DNA of 64,000 nucleotides from Planctomycetota bacterium (GCA_014381825.1 JACNKX010000106.1:1-64000); one strand, 5' to 3'. Counted from the stretch's first letter, positions 25,284-34,885 are shown. Program-made: numbers and translations. The notes: generated from the sequence alone by a model not told the origin.

Positions 25284-26780
25284 ATGACGAAGTATGTATT
25301 GGCTCTCGATCAAGGAACGACGTCGAGTCGAGCGATCGTTTTTTCGCACCAAGGGCAGGTGGTCTCTGCCGCACAACAGGAGTTCGAGCAGATCCTCCCC
25401 AGCCCCGGTCATGTCGAACATGATTCGGAAGCGATCTGGGATTCGCAACTCGCAGTCGCTCGCCAGTGCCTCGCCAAAGCGTCTTTGACCGCAGCGGATA
25501 TCGCGGCGATCGGGATCGCGAACCAGCGCGAAACGACTATCCTTTGGGAACGCGACTCGGGACGGCCGATTTGCAACGCCATCGTGTGGCAAAGTCGCAT
25601 CAGCGCGGGAATCTGTGACCAGTTGAAAGCCGATGGTCACGCCGAAATGATTCGCGCAAAAACCGGCTTAGTTGTCGATGCCTATTTTTGCGGAACAAAG
25701 ATCAAACACATGCTCGACACGCACGACGGATTACGTGTGCGAGCGGAACGTGGCGAAATCCTATTTGGCACAGTCGATTCGTTCCTAATCTGGCGTTTGA
25801 CGGGTGGTAAGCAACATGTCACGGACTACAGCAACGCGAGTCGGACGCTACTGTTCAATATCCACACACTCGAATGGGACGACGAGCTGCTGGCGTTACT
25901 TGACATTCCCGGCGCGATGTTGCCCGATGTTCGTTCTTCGAGCGAAGTGTATGGCGAAACGTCGTCGGAACTGTTCGGATCGCCCATCCCGATCGCGGGA
26001 GCTGCGGGCGATCAACAAGCCGCTACCTTCGGCCAAGCCTGCTTCGAAGTTGGCAGCGCGAAGAACACTTATGGAACAGGCTGCTTCTTGCTTATGAACA
26101 CGGGCAATCAAGCGGTTGCCTCGGAGAACAATTTGCTGACAACGATCGGTTGGGGCTTGAACGGAGAAATCACTTACTGTCTCGAAGGGTCGGTCTTCGT
26201 TGCAGGCGCAGTGGTCCAGTGGTTGCGTGACGGCCTCGGATTGATCAAAGAGTCGGGCGAAGTCGAAGAACTCGCCGCTTCGGTAGCGGACTCTGACGGA
26301 GTTGTCATTGTCCCAGCGTTCGTGGGGCTCGGCGCGCCTTACTGGGACGCCTACGCACGAGGGACAATCTTTGGCGTGACTCGTGGCACGACATCCGGTC
26401 ATCTCGCCCGCGCTGCGTTGGAATCGATGGCGTTTCAAACACGTGATTTGATCGAAGCGATGCAGCGTGATTCGGGCGTTTCACTGTCGATGTTAAAAGT
26501 CGATGGCGGAGCATCCGTAAACGATGCCTTGATGCAATTCCAAGCGGACATGCTCGACGTCACCGTGCAGCGCCCGGTCGTAGCAGAGACAACGGCACTC
26601 GGAGCCGCCTACCTAGCTGGACTGGCGGTTGGCTACTGGAACGACACATCCGACGTAACGAAGAACTGGGCGATTGACAGCGAGTTTCGATCTGCAATGG
26701 CGGAACGTGATCGCGACAAACAGTACCGCCGATGGAACGCAGCCGTTTCCAGAACACTCGGCTGGGAGAAGCCGGACTAA
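25284..26780 (+). CDS. glpK: Glycerol kinase
   Basis: A 498-residue protein, the normal length, of the FGGY sugar-kinase family. It phosphorylates glycerol to sn-glycerol 3-phosphate with ATP. The N-terminus has the ATP-binding [17 protein letters not shown], followed by [15 protein letters not shown] and [18 protein letters not shown], a GlpK hallmark. Later motifs are [18 protein letters not shown] and [15 protein letters not shown], again typical of glycerol kinase, and [22 protein letters not shown] residues near the end. A GGGAG lies 8 bases before the ATG. No glycerol facilitator or glycerol-3-phosphate dehydrogenase is adjacent. Confidence 0.97.
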   Translation: MTKYVLALDQGTTSSRAIVFSHQGQVVSAAQQEFEQILPSPGHVEHDSEAIWDSQLAVARQCLAKASLTAADIAAIGIANQRETTILWERDSGRPICNAIVWQSRISAGICDQLKADGHAEMIRAKTGLVVDAYFCGTKIKHMLDTHDGLRVRAERGEILFGTVDSFLIWRLTGGKQHVTDYSNASRTLLFNIHTLEWDDELLALLDIPGAMLPDVRSSSEVYGETSSELFGSPIPIAGAAGDQQAATFGQACFEVGSAKNTYGTGCFLLMNTGNQAVASENNLLTTIGWGLNGEITYCLEGSVFVAGAVVQWLRDGLGLIKESGEVEELAASVADSDGVVIVPAFVGLGAPYWDAYARGTIFGVTRGTTSGHLARAALESMAFQTRDLIEAMQRDSGVSLSMLKVDGGASVNDALMQFQADMLDVTVQRPVVAETTALGAAYLAGLAVGYWNDTSDVTKNWAIDSEFRSAMAERDRDKQYRRWNAAVSRTLGWEKPD

Positions 26781-27146
26781 GCGTGTGTCAGTCAAACTTC
26801 AGTCGATCAGACTGACGAAGGTCTCTGACTTAGTGAGACAAGTGCTGGGGAGAGGGCCGACGGCGACTCAGCCTATTCGCACGATCGTCTCCGAGCAATC
26901 AAACCCTCACAAGGCCAAAGAGCGTCATTCAATGAATGTGAAGGGTTCATCAATTACACAGCCTTCCCAAAACCCGCATTTAACGCCTCATCGTACAGCT
27001 TCTGGTTTCAATTTAATGGTAGCGGCAATTCGCTCCTCGGAAAAACTGCATAGCTCCCAACTTTTCGGCTTCATTCGCTTGGCCGCGTTACGTGAATCCC
27101 CTTACAATGCAGTCACCAGGACCGACTGATCGTTGGAGCCAATTCG
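26781..27146. other. Non-coding gap after glpK
   Basis: About 366 bases with no convincing gene. A small hairpin (TCAGTC/GACTGA, 26799-26815) follows the glpK stop, but there is no T-run, so it is not a normal intrinsic terminator. The rest shows no clear promoter; the start of the next gene is preceded by GGAG about 9 bases upstream of its ATG. Confidence 0.5.
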
Positions 27147-27842
27147 ATGAACAAGCACGTTCTCTTTCTGCTATCGATGGCGGGTGTGTTCCACGCGAGT
27201 TTTGCTCGCGCACAAGTCGTACAATTGCCGACGTTTCACTCGTTCTCGGTTAGCACGACCGTGTCTGTCCCCGATCGAGGGGCTGCTTACTTGGGCGGCG
27301 TGACGCGAGGAGCTTGGAGTAGCAGTTCGCGCGGTGTGCCAGGGCTAAGTCACGTTCCAGGACTGAATCGACTGTTCGCAAATCGTGGCATCGGCTCAAG
27401 TGTCTCGTCCTCACACGCTTACGCCACCGCGACGATCATCGATCATTCTGAGATGGATCGTGCATTGTTGTCGAGAGCAGCTGCTCGGCGCGGCGAACTT
27501 GGGGTCGCAAGCGAAACCGACCGTCGCGCGGGGTATCTCTCAACGTTTGTCGCCAAGCGTCCGAAGTCAGAAACTCCACGAACAGCGGTTATTCCCAATC
27601 GAAGTACTACCGATTTAAAAACTCGAATCGCAGACGCCAGCGCGCGGAACGCGGTCGAAATGGAAACTTACTTAGAACGAGCCAAGCGAGCGGAAACGGC
27701 GGGGCGGTTGGGCGCGGCCCGATGTTGCTACAACGTACTCGTTCGTCGCGGAAATAACTCGCAAAAACAGTACGCTGCCCTGCGTTTAGTTGCTTTGGAA
27801 GCACCAAGGACAACCGATAGTCTCGCCAGCCGCGACCATTGA
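27147..27842 (+). CDS. Small exported protein with a secretin-like signature
   Basis: A 231-residue protein with a signal peptide ending ASFARA. Residues about 40-85 carry VSVPDRGAAYLGG, then RGVPGLSHVPGLNRLFANRG, a striking match to the C-terminal signature of secretins (normally VPDGGTVLLGG ... GVPxLSxIPxLxxLF). The surrounding secretin barrel is missing, so this is not a pore by itself. The C-terminal half is helical and basic (ERAKRAETAGRLGAARCCYN), resembling a TPR-like helix pair. It may be a piece of an ancestral secretin or an accessory factor. It stands alone, 154 bases before the sugar-isomerase-like gene. Confidence 0.72.
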   Translation: MNKHVLFLLSMAGVFHASFARAQVVQLPTFHSFSVSTTVSVPDRGAAYLGGVTRGAWSSSSRGVPGLSHVPGLNRLFANRGIGSSVSSSHAYATATIIDHSEMDRALLSRAAARRGELGVASETDRRAGYLSTFVAKRPKSETPRTAVIPNRSTTDLKTRIADASARNAVEMETYLERAKRAETAGRLGAARCCYNVLVRRGNNSQKQYAALRLVALEAPRTTDSLASRDH

Positions 27843-27996
27843 TTCGGTCGCTTGAGGCTTCCTTCATCTAGGGATGTTCTGATTCGCGATCGCTCCAATT
27901 ACAATGGACGCGTTCGGTTCGGCACTATTGAGAATACACCGAGTTCTTGATCGGTCCGCCGTTTTTGATAGAACGCGCTCTTTTTAGGAACTCAAA

Positions 27997-28962
27997 ATGC
28001 CTGTCTCCTTGGATCGTCGCGAGCTCCTAGCTGCTGGCGGTGCCAGTCTTGCCGCTTCGATCGTCAACACGTCCACGGAAAACTCACTTGCCGCGGAGCG
28101 AGCGGCCCCGGAATTTGGTTTCTGTCTGAACACGAGTACGATTCGTGAATTCGACGGCAAGGGAGGCAAGCCGCGACCGATTGTTGAGCAAGTCGATATT
28201 GCCGCGAATGCAGGGTACGATGCGATCGAACCATGGGTTCGTGACTTGCATCAGTATAAGGGCAGTGGTGGGAGTATGGCCGATTTGCGAAAGCGGATTG
28301 TGGATCGCGGGTTGACTGTCGAAAGCGCGATTGGTTTCGCGAGCTGGATCGTCGACGACGATGCGAAACGAGAGGCGGGCTATGAGACAGCAAAGCGCGA
28401 TATGGCGATACTCCTCGAGATCGGAGGAAAACGTCTGGCGGCACCACCGGTCGGTGCAACTGGACAAACGGACTTAAATCTCTTCGCCGCAGCTGAACGC
28501 TATCGCAAGTTGTTGGAGATTGGCGACGAAATCGGAGTTATTCCGGAAGTCGAGCTATGGGGATTCTCGAAGTCAATGAGTCGGCTTGGCGAGCTGATGT
28601 TCGTCGCTGTCGAGAGCGGCCATCCATCGGCATGTGTTTTGCCAGATGTCTATCACATTTACAAAGGTGGTTCCGCATTCACTGGACTCGGTCTGATTCA
28701 CGGTCCGTCAATTCAAGTCTTTCACATGAACGATTACCCCGCCGACCCGCCACGCGAGACGATTGGCGACGCCGATCGTGTTTATCCCGGCGATGGTGTC
28801 GCCCCGCTTGGCGACATCTTGCGTACGCTTCGCGCAACGGGCTGCCGCTGCATGTTGTCACTAGAGCTTTTCAATCGGGACTATTGGAAGCAAGACCCCA
28901 TGAAGGTAGCAGCGACCGGGCTGAACAAGATGCGAGCGTCCGTCGAAGCTGCTTTTGCATGA
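27997..28962 (+). CDS. Exported sugar phosphate isomerase/epimerase-like TIM barrel
   Basis: A 321-residue protein of the xylose-isomerase-like TIM-barrel superfamily. The N-terminus has a twin-arginine-like signal (SLDRRELLAAGGASLAASIV), so it is probably exported folded. Barrel motifs include FGFCLNTSTIRE, IAANAGYDAIEPWVRD, GVIPEVELWGFSKSM and VFHMNDYPAD, with Glu, Asp and His at strand ends consistent with a divalent-metal site. Such planctomycete proteins are usually annotated as sugar phosphate isomerase/epimerase with unknown substrate; export argues against a phosphorylated substrate. It overlaps the next small gene by 4 bases (ATGA), pointing to translational coupling. Confidence 0.87.
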   Translation: MPVSLDRRELLAAGGASLAASIVNTSTENSLAAERAAPEFGFCLNTSTIREFDGKGGKPRPIVEQVDIAANAGYDAIEPWVRDLHQYKGSGGSMADLRKRIVDRGLTVESAIGFASWIVDDDAKREAGYETAKRDMAILLEIGGKRLAAPPVGATGQTDLNLFAAAERYRKLLEIGDEIGVIPEVELWGFSKSMSRLGELMFVAVESGHPSACVLPDVYHIYKGGSAFTGLGLIHGPSIQVFHMNDYPADPPRETIGDADRVYPGDGVAPLGDILRTLRATGCRCMLSLELFNRDYWKQDPMKVAATGLNKMRASVEAAFA

Positions 28963-29153
28963 ATCGCATCTCTCGAACTGTATGTGAGTGCGGGGGCGAA
29001 TTGCCTCGCCCCACACCTCACGTTTGCCCTCATTGCGGTGCGGTGATTAGCTCCGTTCGACGAAGTGTCAAGCCGATACTCGTGCAACTGGCTATCGGAA
29101 TCGTAACATTCGTCATGCTGATCGCGTTTTTGGCGTGGTTACTTTCGTGGTGA
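28959..29153 (+). CDS. 64-residue zinc-ribbon single-span membrane protein
   Basis: A small protein of 64 residues starting at ATG 28959, overlapping the stop of the isomerase-like gene in ATGA. The N-terminal half carries four cysteines as CECGGELPRPTPHVCPHCG, a compact zinc ribbon. The C-terminal half is one membrane segment (LVQLAIGIVTFVMLIAFLAWLL). The topology suggests a cytoplasmic zinc ribbon anchored in the membrane. I know no defined family. The longer open frame running upstream from 28557 only reads through the isomerase gene in another phase and is not real. Confidence 0.7.
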   Translation: MNRISRTVCECGGELPRPTPHVCPHCGAVISSVRRSVKPILVQLAIGIVTFVMLIAFLAWLLSW

Positions 29154-29156
29154 GTG

Positions 29157-30515
29157 TCAGCGACTCTGACCTTCAACAAGGACGCTGCGAACTTGCGATC
29201 CCACGACGATTCCAGGCGTCAGCACCGGAGCAAAGACGGCAACTGGCGTGAAATTTACTTCGTCAATCCCCATCTGAATGAGATCGCTTCCTGAAAGCGT
29301 TGGGCGCCCCGCCCGTTGAACGAGCGGGATATTGATCGAGCCAACTCCGTCGAAGGATCGATAGACTACCTCCGTACAGACCAACCGATCAGCCCGCCGA
29401 AAATCGAAGTCGAAATCATACGGCTTGCCTTCGTGTGCAAAACATCGAGCCAATGCCGTCGCGAGATCCTCGCGGCTAACCGAAGGTCGGAGAACGACAA
29501 TCGAGTCGGAACCAAACGGCGATTTCAAACCCCGAAAATTCACTCCGTCTCGCATCGACTCGAGGACATGGCCCTCTGAATCTAAACTAGTTTCGAGCAT
29601 TCGCGTCCAACGTGGCTTCACGTGCTCCTGCTCGTGTACGCCCAACTCAACAAGCGTTTCTGCCTGGCCGAGATAGAGCGCAGCGTGCGGCCAGTATCCC
29701 GGCAAGAAATAGTTAGTCAGGGCGTATTCCTTCCGGACAACCAGCACATCGCCGGGCTCAAGAAGATTACGAACTTGCTCGGCAACGTCGTTGGGCAGCC
29801 CAGGGCGGTGTCCGTATCGAAGGAACTTGTCAGCGGCGAGGTTTCCAGCGAGCTTCTGAATTCCATAAAACGCCCGACCAAGCACTGATCGACCGACTTG
29901 CCGCATAACCTGATCGGCTCGAGTGCGCAGCTTCGCTTCGGCAAATTGTGTGATCGAGACATCCAAGCGATGGCGAAGCTCGTCAATGCACGAGAGTAGA
30001 GGAACGTAGCGGGTATCTCGCCCGATCTCACGCAGTTCAATTTCATGCTCGTTGAAGTACTGAATTGCATGATAGAGATGCCAACCGTGGCGAGTACTTA
30101 CCAGCGATTTTTGAACTGCGTCGTAAACACCACCTGGAACACCAAACTGGGGAGCTGGCTCGTTGAACTTACTTCGTACAATCGGCCGTGCGTCCACGAC
30201 TTCGCGAAGGAATCTCGCCGCATCGACAAGCAAGAGAGCCGCTCCGAACGCAATCAAAAACGATTCTCGGGGCGATACATCGTCCGATTCGGAGTCTTCT
30301 CGAAACGAATTGATTAGATCGAAGAGCGCGTTACGAGCGTGCCAATACGAAACCAGGACAGCACGAGTTTCGTCATCTTCGACCGTCGTGAAGTAACCTC
30401 GCTCTTGTGGCGTGATTCGCTCAGCGAGTCCGGCGGCTCGTCGCTTCAGTTGACGAAAGTAGTCGGCCATGTGAACGACAGTCCGCAAGCCGGACTCGAG
30501 ATCCTCTCCTTTCAC
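29157..30515 (-). CDS. YiiX-like permuted NlpC/P60 cysteine hydrolase
   Basis: A 452-residue protein, start GTG 30515; an ATG at 30470 (MADYFRQLK) is possible. The first 230 residues are mostly helical. The C-terminal half has the YiiX/G6R pattern of the permuted papain-like fold: LEPGDVLVVRKEYALTNYFL, then PGYWPHAALYLG with the catalytic histidine (His277 from the GTG) and LVCTEVVYRSF with the catalytic cysteine (Cys380). The histidine before cysteine order is typical of this permuted group, thought to hydrolyse lipids, amides or peptidoglycan-related bonds. No signal peptide is seen. It lies 33 bases downstream of the membrane-protein gene on the same strand. Confidence 0.82.
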   Translation of the reverse strand: MKGEDLESGLRTVVHMADYFRQLKRRAAGLAERITPQERGYFTTVEDDETRAVLVSYWHARNALFDLINSFREDSESDDVSPRESFLIAFGAALLLVDAARFLREVVDARPIVRSKFNEPAPQFGVPGGVYDAVQKSLVSTRHGWHLYHAIQYFNEHEIELREIGRDTRYVPLLSCIDELRHRLDVSITQFAEAKLRTRADQVMRQVGRSVLGRAFYGIQKLAGNLAADKFLRYGHRPGLPNDVAEQVRNLLEPGDVLVVRKEYALTNYFLPGYWPHAALYLGQAETLVELGVHEQEHVKPRWTRMLETSLDSEGHVLESMRDGVNFRGLKSPFGSDSIVVLRPSVSREDLATALARCFAHEGKPYDFDFDFRRADRLVCTEVVYRSFDGVGSINIPLVQRAGRPTLSGSDLIQMGIDEVNFTPVAVFAPVLTPGIVVGSQVRSVLVEGQSR

Positions 30516-30548
30516 GCCATGCCTCCATGTTCACGCGCTGTGTTGGCT

Positions 30549-31325
30549 TCACTCTCGTAGTTGAAGCGCCCCAACTTTCCAGCTACCAAGATTCTTTCCT
30601 TCGCGTCTCGATGTGCGAATCAGGAAGTCAATACTTTCGGAACCGCCACCGACAACGCCGCTGGCACGAAATACTTGAACAACCGTCACGTCACCGTAAT
30701 CGTATCCGATTGTACCGTTTTCGAGATGCTCGATTTGCGCCCGATCGCCAAACGCCAAGAGCTTTGCGACAACAGGTTCGCTAACGAACATACGAAGCTG
30801 TTCACCGGCCCGCGGTCCGCCCATGCTCTCACGCATCACGTCTTCAGTTGACGAGCCATGGATGGGAGGAAGAGCTCTATAATGGCTGGCAAGCGATTCG
30901 GGACCTCGAAACCGGGCGCTTTCGCTCAAAGATAGCTGATGAGCCTCTTGCACACGTCCTTCCTGAATAAGCTTTATCCATTCTGCAGCCTTTTCTTGCG
31001 ACCGGGCGTAGAGCAGACGATCTCGAGACAGTACTCTTGCCGGCGCATAGGCACCAATCAGCACGGCGCCACATAGCGCGAAAACGGCCGCGGTACGACC
31101 GCTGTACCTGCTGTGCGCACTCGACACTCTAACAATCGCGCACGTCGAAAGAACAACGGCCACGACGGGAACGACCCAAAGAATAGGATGGATAACCGCC
31201 AGCAATGAAGCGCACGCGGCCAAGCAAGCTCCAATCGTCAGAGGGCTGATCGGATGATAGTCCTCCAGCTCCGGCGTCTCGGCACTTCCACTGAATTGAG
31301 CCTCCCTAAGATCCGACTCAGACAT
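30549..31325 (-). CDS. DUF4190-like membrane protein
   Basis: A 258-residue protein. After an acidic 25-residue N-terminus two hydrophobic segments (ISPLTIGACLAACASLLAVI and ILWVVPVVAVVLSTCAIVRV), a short loop and a third segment (GRTAAVFALCGAVLIGAYA) match the layout of DUF4190-type domains. The remaining 150 residues are soluble: WIKLIQEGRVQEAHQLSLSE, then a beta-rich stretch ending FLIRTSRREGKNLGSWKVG, which has the feel of a small NTF2-like or DUF4864-like domain. Role unknown. It lies just downstream of the PilB-like gene (24 bases) on the same strand, so they may share a transcript. Confidence 0.7.
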   Translation of the reverse strand: MSESDLREAQFSGSAETPELEDYHPISPLTIGACLAACASLLAVIHPILWVVPVVAVVLSTCAIVRVSSAHSRYSGRTAAVFALCGAVLIGAYAPARVLSRDRLLYARSQEKAAEWIKLIQEGRVQEAHQLSLSESARFRGPESLASHYRALPPIHGSSTEDVMRESMGGPRAGEQLRMFVSEPVVAKLLAFGDRAQIEHLENGTIGYDYGDVTVVQVFRASGVVGGGSESIDFLIRTSRREGKNLGSWKVGALQLRE

Positions 31326-31349
31326 GATGTTGGGGTCCCCGATACGACT

Positions 31350-32681
31350 CTACTGTTTTAACGCGCGTTGCAACTCGCTGATCGAAGTCACACCCTGAGC
31401 CACTTGAAGGATTCCTTCTTCCTGGATCGTTCGGTGACCAGAAGCTTTTGCTACGCGTTTAATCGTCTCTAGGTTCGGTTGGCTTGCGAGCACAGCTCGA
31501 ATCTGATCGTCAACAACAAGTAACTCGAACAAGCCGATGCGTCCTGCATATCCGATTCCGCCGCATTTCTGGCAAATGGGGAGGATGATCGGATTCCCTT
31601 TCTCGTCGACGAGTTCCTCTGGTGGTGGCGGCTTATATTCTTGATACAACACTTGCACGCGACCTGCCGGGATGCCGAGCTTTTGTAGCAACTGAGGAGG
31701 TGGCTGGAATGACTGTTTACACTGATCGCACAAACGGCGAAGAAGCCGCACGTTGAGCACAGCCGTGACCGCCTTGGCGAGTTCAGCCGCTGGTCCTTTG
31801 TACGCAAAAACCTTCAGCAATGCTTCAGAAGCCTCTTTGGCGTTGACCTTGGTGACCGCTAGTTTCTCGAATTTGTTGATCTGCTCGCACAGGAGTTGAA
31901 CCGTTTCTGCATTAGTCAACTCAGCAACAACCAGAACGTCTGGTTCTTTCAGGATCATTTGCGGGAGAATATCTGCTGGCGACTGCCCCGCCGCACGGTC
32001 ATAATACTGCGGATTGACGTTGATAACTTCGTCTTCTTTGTTGTCTTTGTCTTCCGTGGCAACAAAGTCTCGCATCAAACGATCGGCGGTTTCGAGAGCT
32101 AGATTCCAAGTGGTGCTCAATCCGCCACCAGCGGGAGCCGAGATAACGATCATGCCGGAGTCGGCGTCGATCTGTTCCTTGAAGCGCTGACGTATCTTGT
32201 CCCGCATCCCAAGTTCTTCGATTTTTTTGAATTTTGGCTTCTTAGGCTTGAACTTAATAACAACACGTTCGCCCGTCTTTACACCCTGGCTCGTAAACTC
32301 GGCGATGAACTTACCTCCACCAAACTCTGCGCCAAACTTTCCGTCCTGCCGCGAACGACGATCCTGGACATTTAGATTCGCAATTTGTTTGAAGATCGCT
32401 AACGCGGCGTCGCCGCTCTGCCGGTCCAACGGCTCGCCGTTCATCCAAACACCATCGATTTCGAATCGTACGGCAACGCCTTGTGCCGTGAAGTCCAGCA
32501 TCACTCGCTCGCCGTTGCGACTAAGGCAATGCGCCAGCAAGCCGTTAGCGATGGGATACGCCGGCGACTGCTTCGCTGCAATCAGATTTGCTTGATCTTG
32601 CTGCTTGTCGGGTGCACCCATCGGAGTCAGTTTGACGGGCGGAAGTTGTACTTCGACAGGTTCTTCCTGCTGTTTTGCCAT
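31350..32681 (-). CDS. PilB/GspE-like ATPase with degenerate P-loop
   Basis: A 443-residue relative of type II secretion/type IV pilus assembly ATPases. The N-terminal domain (AHCLSRNGERVMLDFTAQGV) and arginine-rich NVQDRRSRQDGKF follow the PilB plan, and the C-terminal zinc-binding CDQCKQ ... CQKCGGIGYAGRIGLFELL is canonical. However the Walker A region reads SAPAGGGLSTTWN, with Leu in place of the invariant Lys. The Asp box is replaced (NVNPQYY instead of LEDPIE), the His box reads VTKVNAKEA without its histidine, and the Walker B segment is EPDVLVVAELTNAET. ATP hydrolysis is therefore doubtful. It lies 57 bases downstream of an intact PilT-type gene, and may be a regulatory or structural partner. 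Confidence 0.83.
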   Translation of the reverse strand: MAKQQEEPVEVQLPPVKLTPMGAPDKQQDQANLIAAKQSPAYPIANGLLAHCLSRNGERVMLDFTAQGVAVRFEIDGVWMNGEPLDRQSGDAALAIFKQIANLNVQDRRSRQDGKFGAEFGGGKFIAEFTSQGVKTGERVVIKFKPKKPKFKKIEELGMRDKIRQRFKEQIDADSGMIVISAPAGGGLSTTWNLALETADRLMRDFVATEDKDNKEDEVINVNPQYYDRAAGQSPADILPQMILKEPDVLVVAELTNAETVQLLCEQINKFEKLAVTKVNAKEASEALLKVFAYKGPAAELAKAVTAVLNVRLLRRLCDQCKQSFQPPPQLLQKLGIPAGRVQVLYQEYKPPPPEELVDEKGNPIILPICQKCGGIGYAGRIGLFELLVVDDQIRAVLASQPNLETIKRVAKASGHRTIQEEGILQVAQGVTSISELQRALKQ

Positions 32682-32738
32682 GTGTCTGTTTCAGTCTTTG
32701 AATAAATCAATAAGAGAACTTCGAAACCAAATGCCCGA

Positions 32739-33929
32739 CTACAGGATACCAGGCGCACGAACGTCGATACCTTTGAGTGCCATCTTTAATGCGTCCAAGT
32801 TCGGAGCAACGGCAAACGCTGTCGGACGATCGATCAAATCATCATCGATCAACTTTTTCAATGCCATCGTGAAATCTTGCATGCCTTCTTCTGCACCGAT
32901 GCGGATCGCATCTGGCAGCTTATGATCGCTCCCCTCGAGGATCAGCTTTTTCACCGTCGCGTTAAAGAGCATGATCTCGTTCAACGGGACACGTGGCACG
33001 CCGGGCTTGATCGACTTCAACAACTTCTGCGCAACGATCGCCTTCATGTTACTCGCCATTGCGGCTCGCAACGCTCCGTGCATTTCCTCCGAGAATAAGT
33101 CAAGGATACGACCGATCGTCGTAGACGAAGTCGCGGCGTGAATCGTTCCATACACAAAGTGACCGGTTTCGGCGGCATGAATTGCCGTCATGAACGTTTC
33201 TTCATCACGCATTTCGCCCACCAGCATGATGTCTGGATCTTGACGAACCGCGTGTTTCATCGCGATCTCGAAGTCCTTCACATCAATGCCGACTTCTCGC
33301 TGATTGATCAAGGCCTTGTCTTCGGTGTAGACGAACTCAATGGGATCTTCCAGCGTCAGAATATGCTTCCGATACAGCTGGTTGGTGTAGTTTAGCATCG
33401 AGGCAATCGTGGTCGATTTACCCGATCCTGTAACGCCCGCCAAAAGAATCATTCCCATATCAAAGTGGCAGAGCGACTCCATCACTTCCGGCAGGTACAA
33501 TCCTTTGAAATCAGGAATGAATTGATTCACTCGCCGCGCGACCAACCCGATATTTCCCATCTGTTGCAACATGTTGACCCGGAATCGCCACGTTACACCA
33601 TCCACGTCCACGGTATATGAAAAGTCAGCACCGCCTTCATCATCGAAGATCCTACGACTGCGATCATCCATCATCGGCAGCAACAGGCTGAGCATCTCTT
33701 CCGCGTCGATCGGACCGCGATTGAGAGCTTTCAGTTCACCGCGTTCTCGGATCAACGGTGGCTTGCCGACTTTCAGGTGAAGGTCACTGCCTTCGATCTT
33801 TACAAGCGCGCGAAAGAGCTTGTTGACGGGAATCTCTTCCTTCTTCTTGTTAAAGCGTTTGGCAAAATCGTCGGCATCGGGAGCGACTGCTTCATTCTCA
33901 GCAGGAGCGGTCTTCTCGGCATGAGCCAT
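32739..33929 (-). CDS. PilT/PilU-type twitching motility ATPase
   Basis: A 396-residue protein from the ATG at 33929 (MAHAEKTAPAENEAV), which has GAGGTG five bases upstream; the longer frame lacks a better start. All the family boxes are intact: Walker A GVTGSGKSTTIASM, Asp box HILTLEDPIEFVY, Walker B VRQDPDIMLVGEMRDEET and His box GHFVYGTIHAATSS. Members of this family power retraction of type IV pili or related secretion. The first 50 residues are an unusual charged extension (AKRFNKKKEEIPVNKLFRAL). The neighbouring PilB-like gene has lost its catalytic residues, so this one probably provides the ATPase activity for the pair. Confidence 0.93.
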   Translation of the reverse strand: MAHAEKTAPAENEAVAPDADDFAKRFNKKKEEIPVNKLFRALVKIEGSDLHLKVGKPPLIRERGELKALNRGPIDAEEMLSLLLPMMDDRSRRIFDDEGGADFSYTVDVDGVTWRFRVNMLQQMGNIGLVARRVNQFIPDFKGLYLPEVMESLCHFDMGMILLAGVTGSGKSTTIASMLNYTNQLYRKHILTLEDPIEFVYTEDKALINQREVGIDVKDFEIAMKHAVRQDPDIMLVGEMRDEETFMTAIHAAETGHFVYGTIHAATSSTTIGRILDLFSEEMHGALRAAMASNMKAIVAQKLLKSIKPGVPRVPLNEIMLFNATVKKLILEGSDHKLPDAIRIGAEEGMQDFTMALKKLIDDDLIDRPTAFAVAPNLDALKMALKGIDVRAPGIL

Positions 33930-33977
33930 CTTGTCACCTCGTTGCAACGTGTCAGGCGGCAATCGCCGCAGTAGCAG

Positions 33978-34745
33978 CTAAAGTCGAACGGCGACGCCCT
34001 GTGCGGCCATCACCTCTTTTGTCTCACGAATCGTAAACTCTCCGAAATGGAAGATGCTGGCCGCGAGAGCCGCATCTGCCTTTCCAACCGTGATCGCGTC
34101 CGCCAAATGTCTCGGGTGCCCTGCGCCGCCGCTCGCAACCACCGGAATCGAAACCGCCGCACTGACAGCGGCAGTAATCTCTAAATCGTATCCATCCTTG
34201 GTTCCATCGCAATCCATACTCGTCAAGACGATCTCGCCCGCGCCAAGCTCTTCGACGCGGCGAGCCCAGGCGACGGCTTCCAGCCCCGTCGGCTTGCGTC
34301 CACCGTTAACATGAACTTCCCACACTTCGTGCCCGTTATAGTCAATGCGTTTCGGATCGATGTTCACGACGATGCACTGGCTGCCGAACCGAAGTGCGGC
34401 TTCGCGGACGAACTCGGGTCGATAGCAAGCCGCCGAATTGATCGAAACCTTATCGCATCCCGCGCGAAGCAATACGCGAATATCCTCAATCGTGCGGATT
34501 CCACCTCCGACCGTTAACGGCATGAAAACCTGCTCGGCGGTTCGTTGAACAACATCGATCATGATATCGCGTTGCTCGTGGCTCGCCGTAATATCCAGGA
34601 AGACCAGCTCATCGGCACCTTCAGCCTCGTACCTTGATGCGACCTGCACCGGGTCACCCGCGTCGCGCAGATTCACAAAGTTCGTGCCTTTGACGACACG
34701 GCCTTCTGCCACGTCCAAGCAGGGGATCACACGTTTCGCAAGCAT
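33978..34745 (-). CDS. hisF: Imidazole glycerol phosphate synthase subunit HisF
   Basis: A 255-residue (beta-alpha)8 barrel of normal length from the ATG at 34745 ([12 protein letters not shown]). It forms the cyclase half of the HisFH enzyme, converting PRFAR and ammonia into IGP and AICAR in histidine synthesis. The catalytic aspartates are present: Asp11 in [14 protein letters not shown] and the second in [16 protein letters not shown]. Phosphate-binding segments are [13 protein letters not shown] and [12 protein letters not shown]. No other his genes are nearby, which is common in dispersed planctomycete pathways. It lies 48 bases upstream of the pilT-type gene on the same strand. Confidence 0.98.
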   Translation of the reverse strand: MLAKRVIPCLDVAEGRVVKGTNFVNLRDAGDPVQVASRYEAEGADELVFLDITASHEQRDIMIDVVQRTAEQVFMPLTVGGGIRTIEDIRVLLRAGCDKVSINSAACYRPEFVREAALRFGSQCIVVNIDPKRIDYNGHEVWEVHVNGGRKPTGLEAVAWARRVEELGAGEIVLTSMDCDGTKDGYDLEITAAVSAAVSIPVVASGGAGHPRHLADAITVGKADAALAASIFHFGEFTIRETKEVMAAQGVAVRL

Positions 34746-34870
34746 CAGCAATCGAATGAAGTAGGCGAGATTATCCAACCATCAGAATGCCGGAACTTAC
34801 TTGGCAGCTTCTGGTTACGAGCAAAGCACTACTCTAAGCCGGGCCTTCAGCGGGGTCAACACTCCTAGCG

Positions 34871-34885
34871 AAGGGCTTCGCCCTT
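34871..34885. repeat. Short perfect hairpin between divergent genes
   Basis: AAGGGC (34871-34876) and GCCCTT (34880-34885) form a perfect six-base-pair stem with a TTC loop. It sits in the 256-base gap between the starts of hisF and the DUF58 gene. No T-run follows on either strand, so it may be a regulatory or chance structure. Confidence 0.3.

Noticed and set aside
26799-26815. Hairpin after glpK as intrinsic terminator
   Set aside because: The stem is short and no T-run follows.
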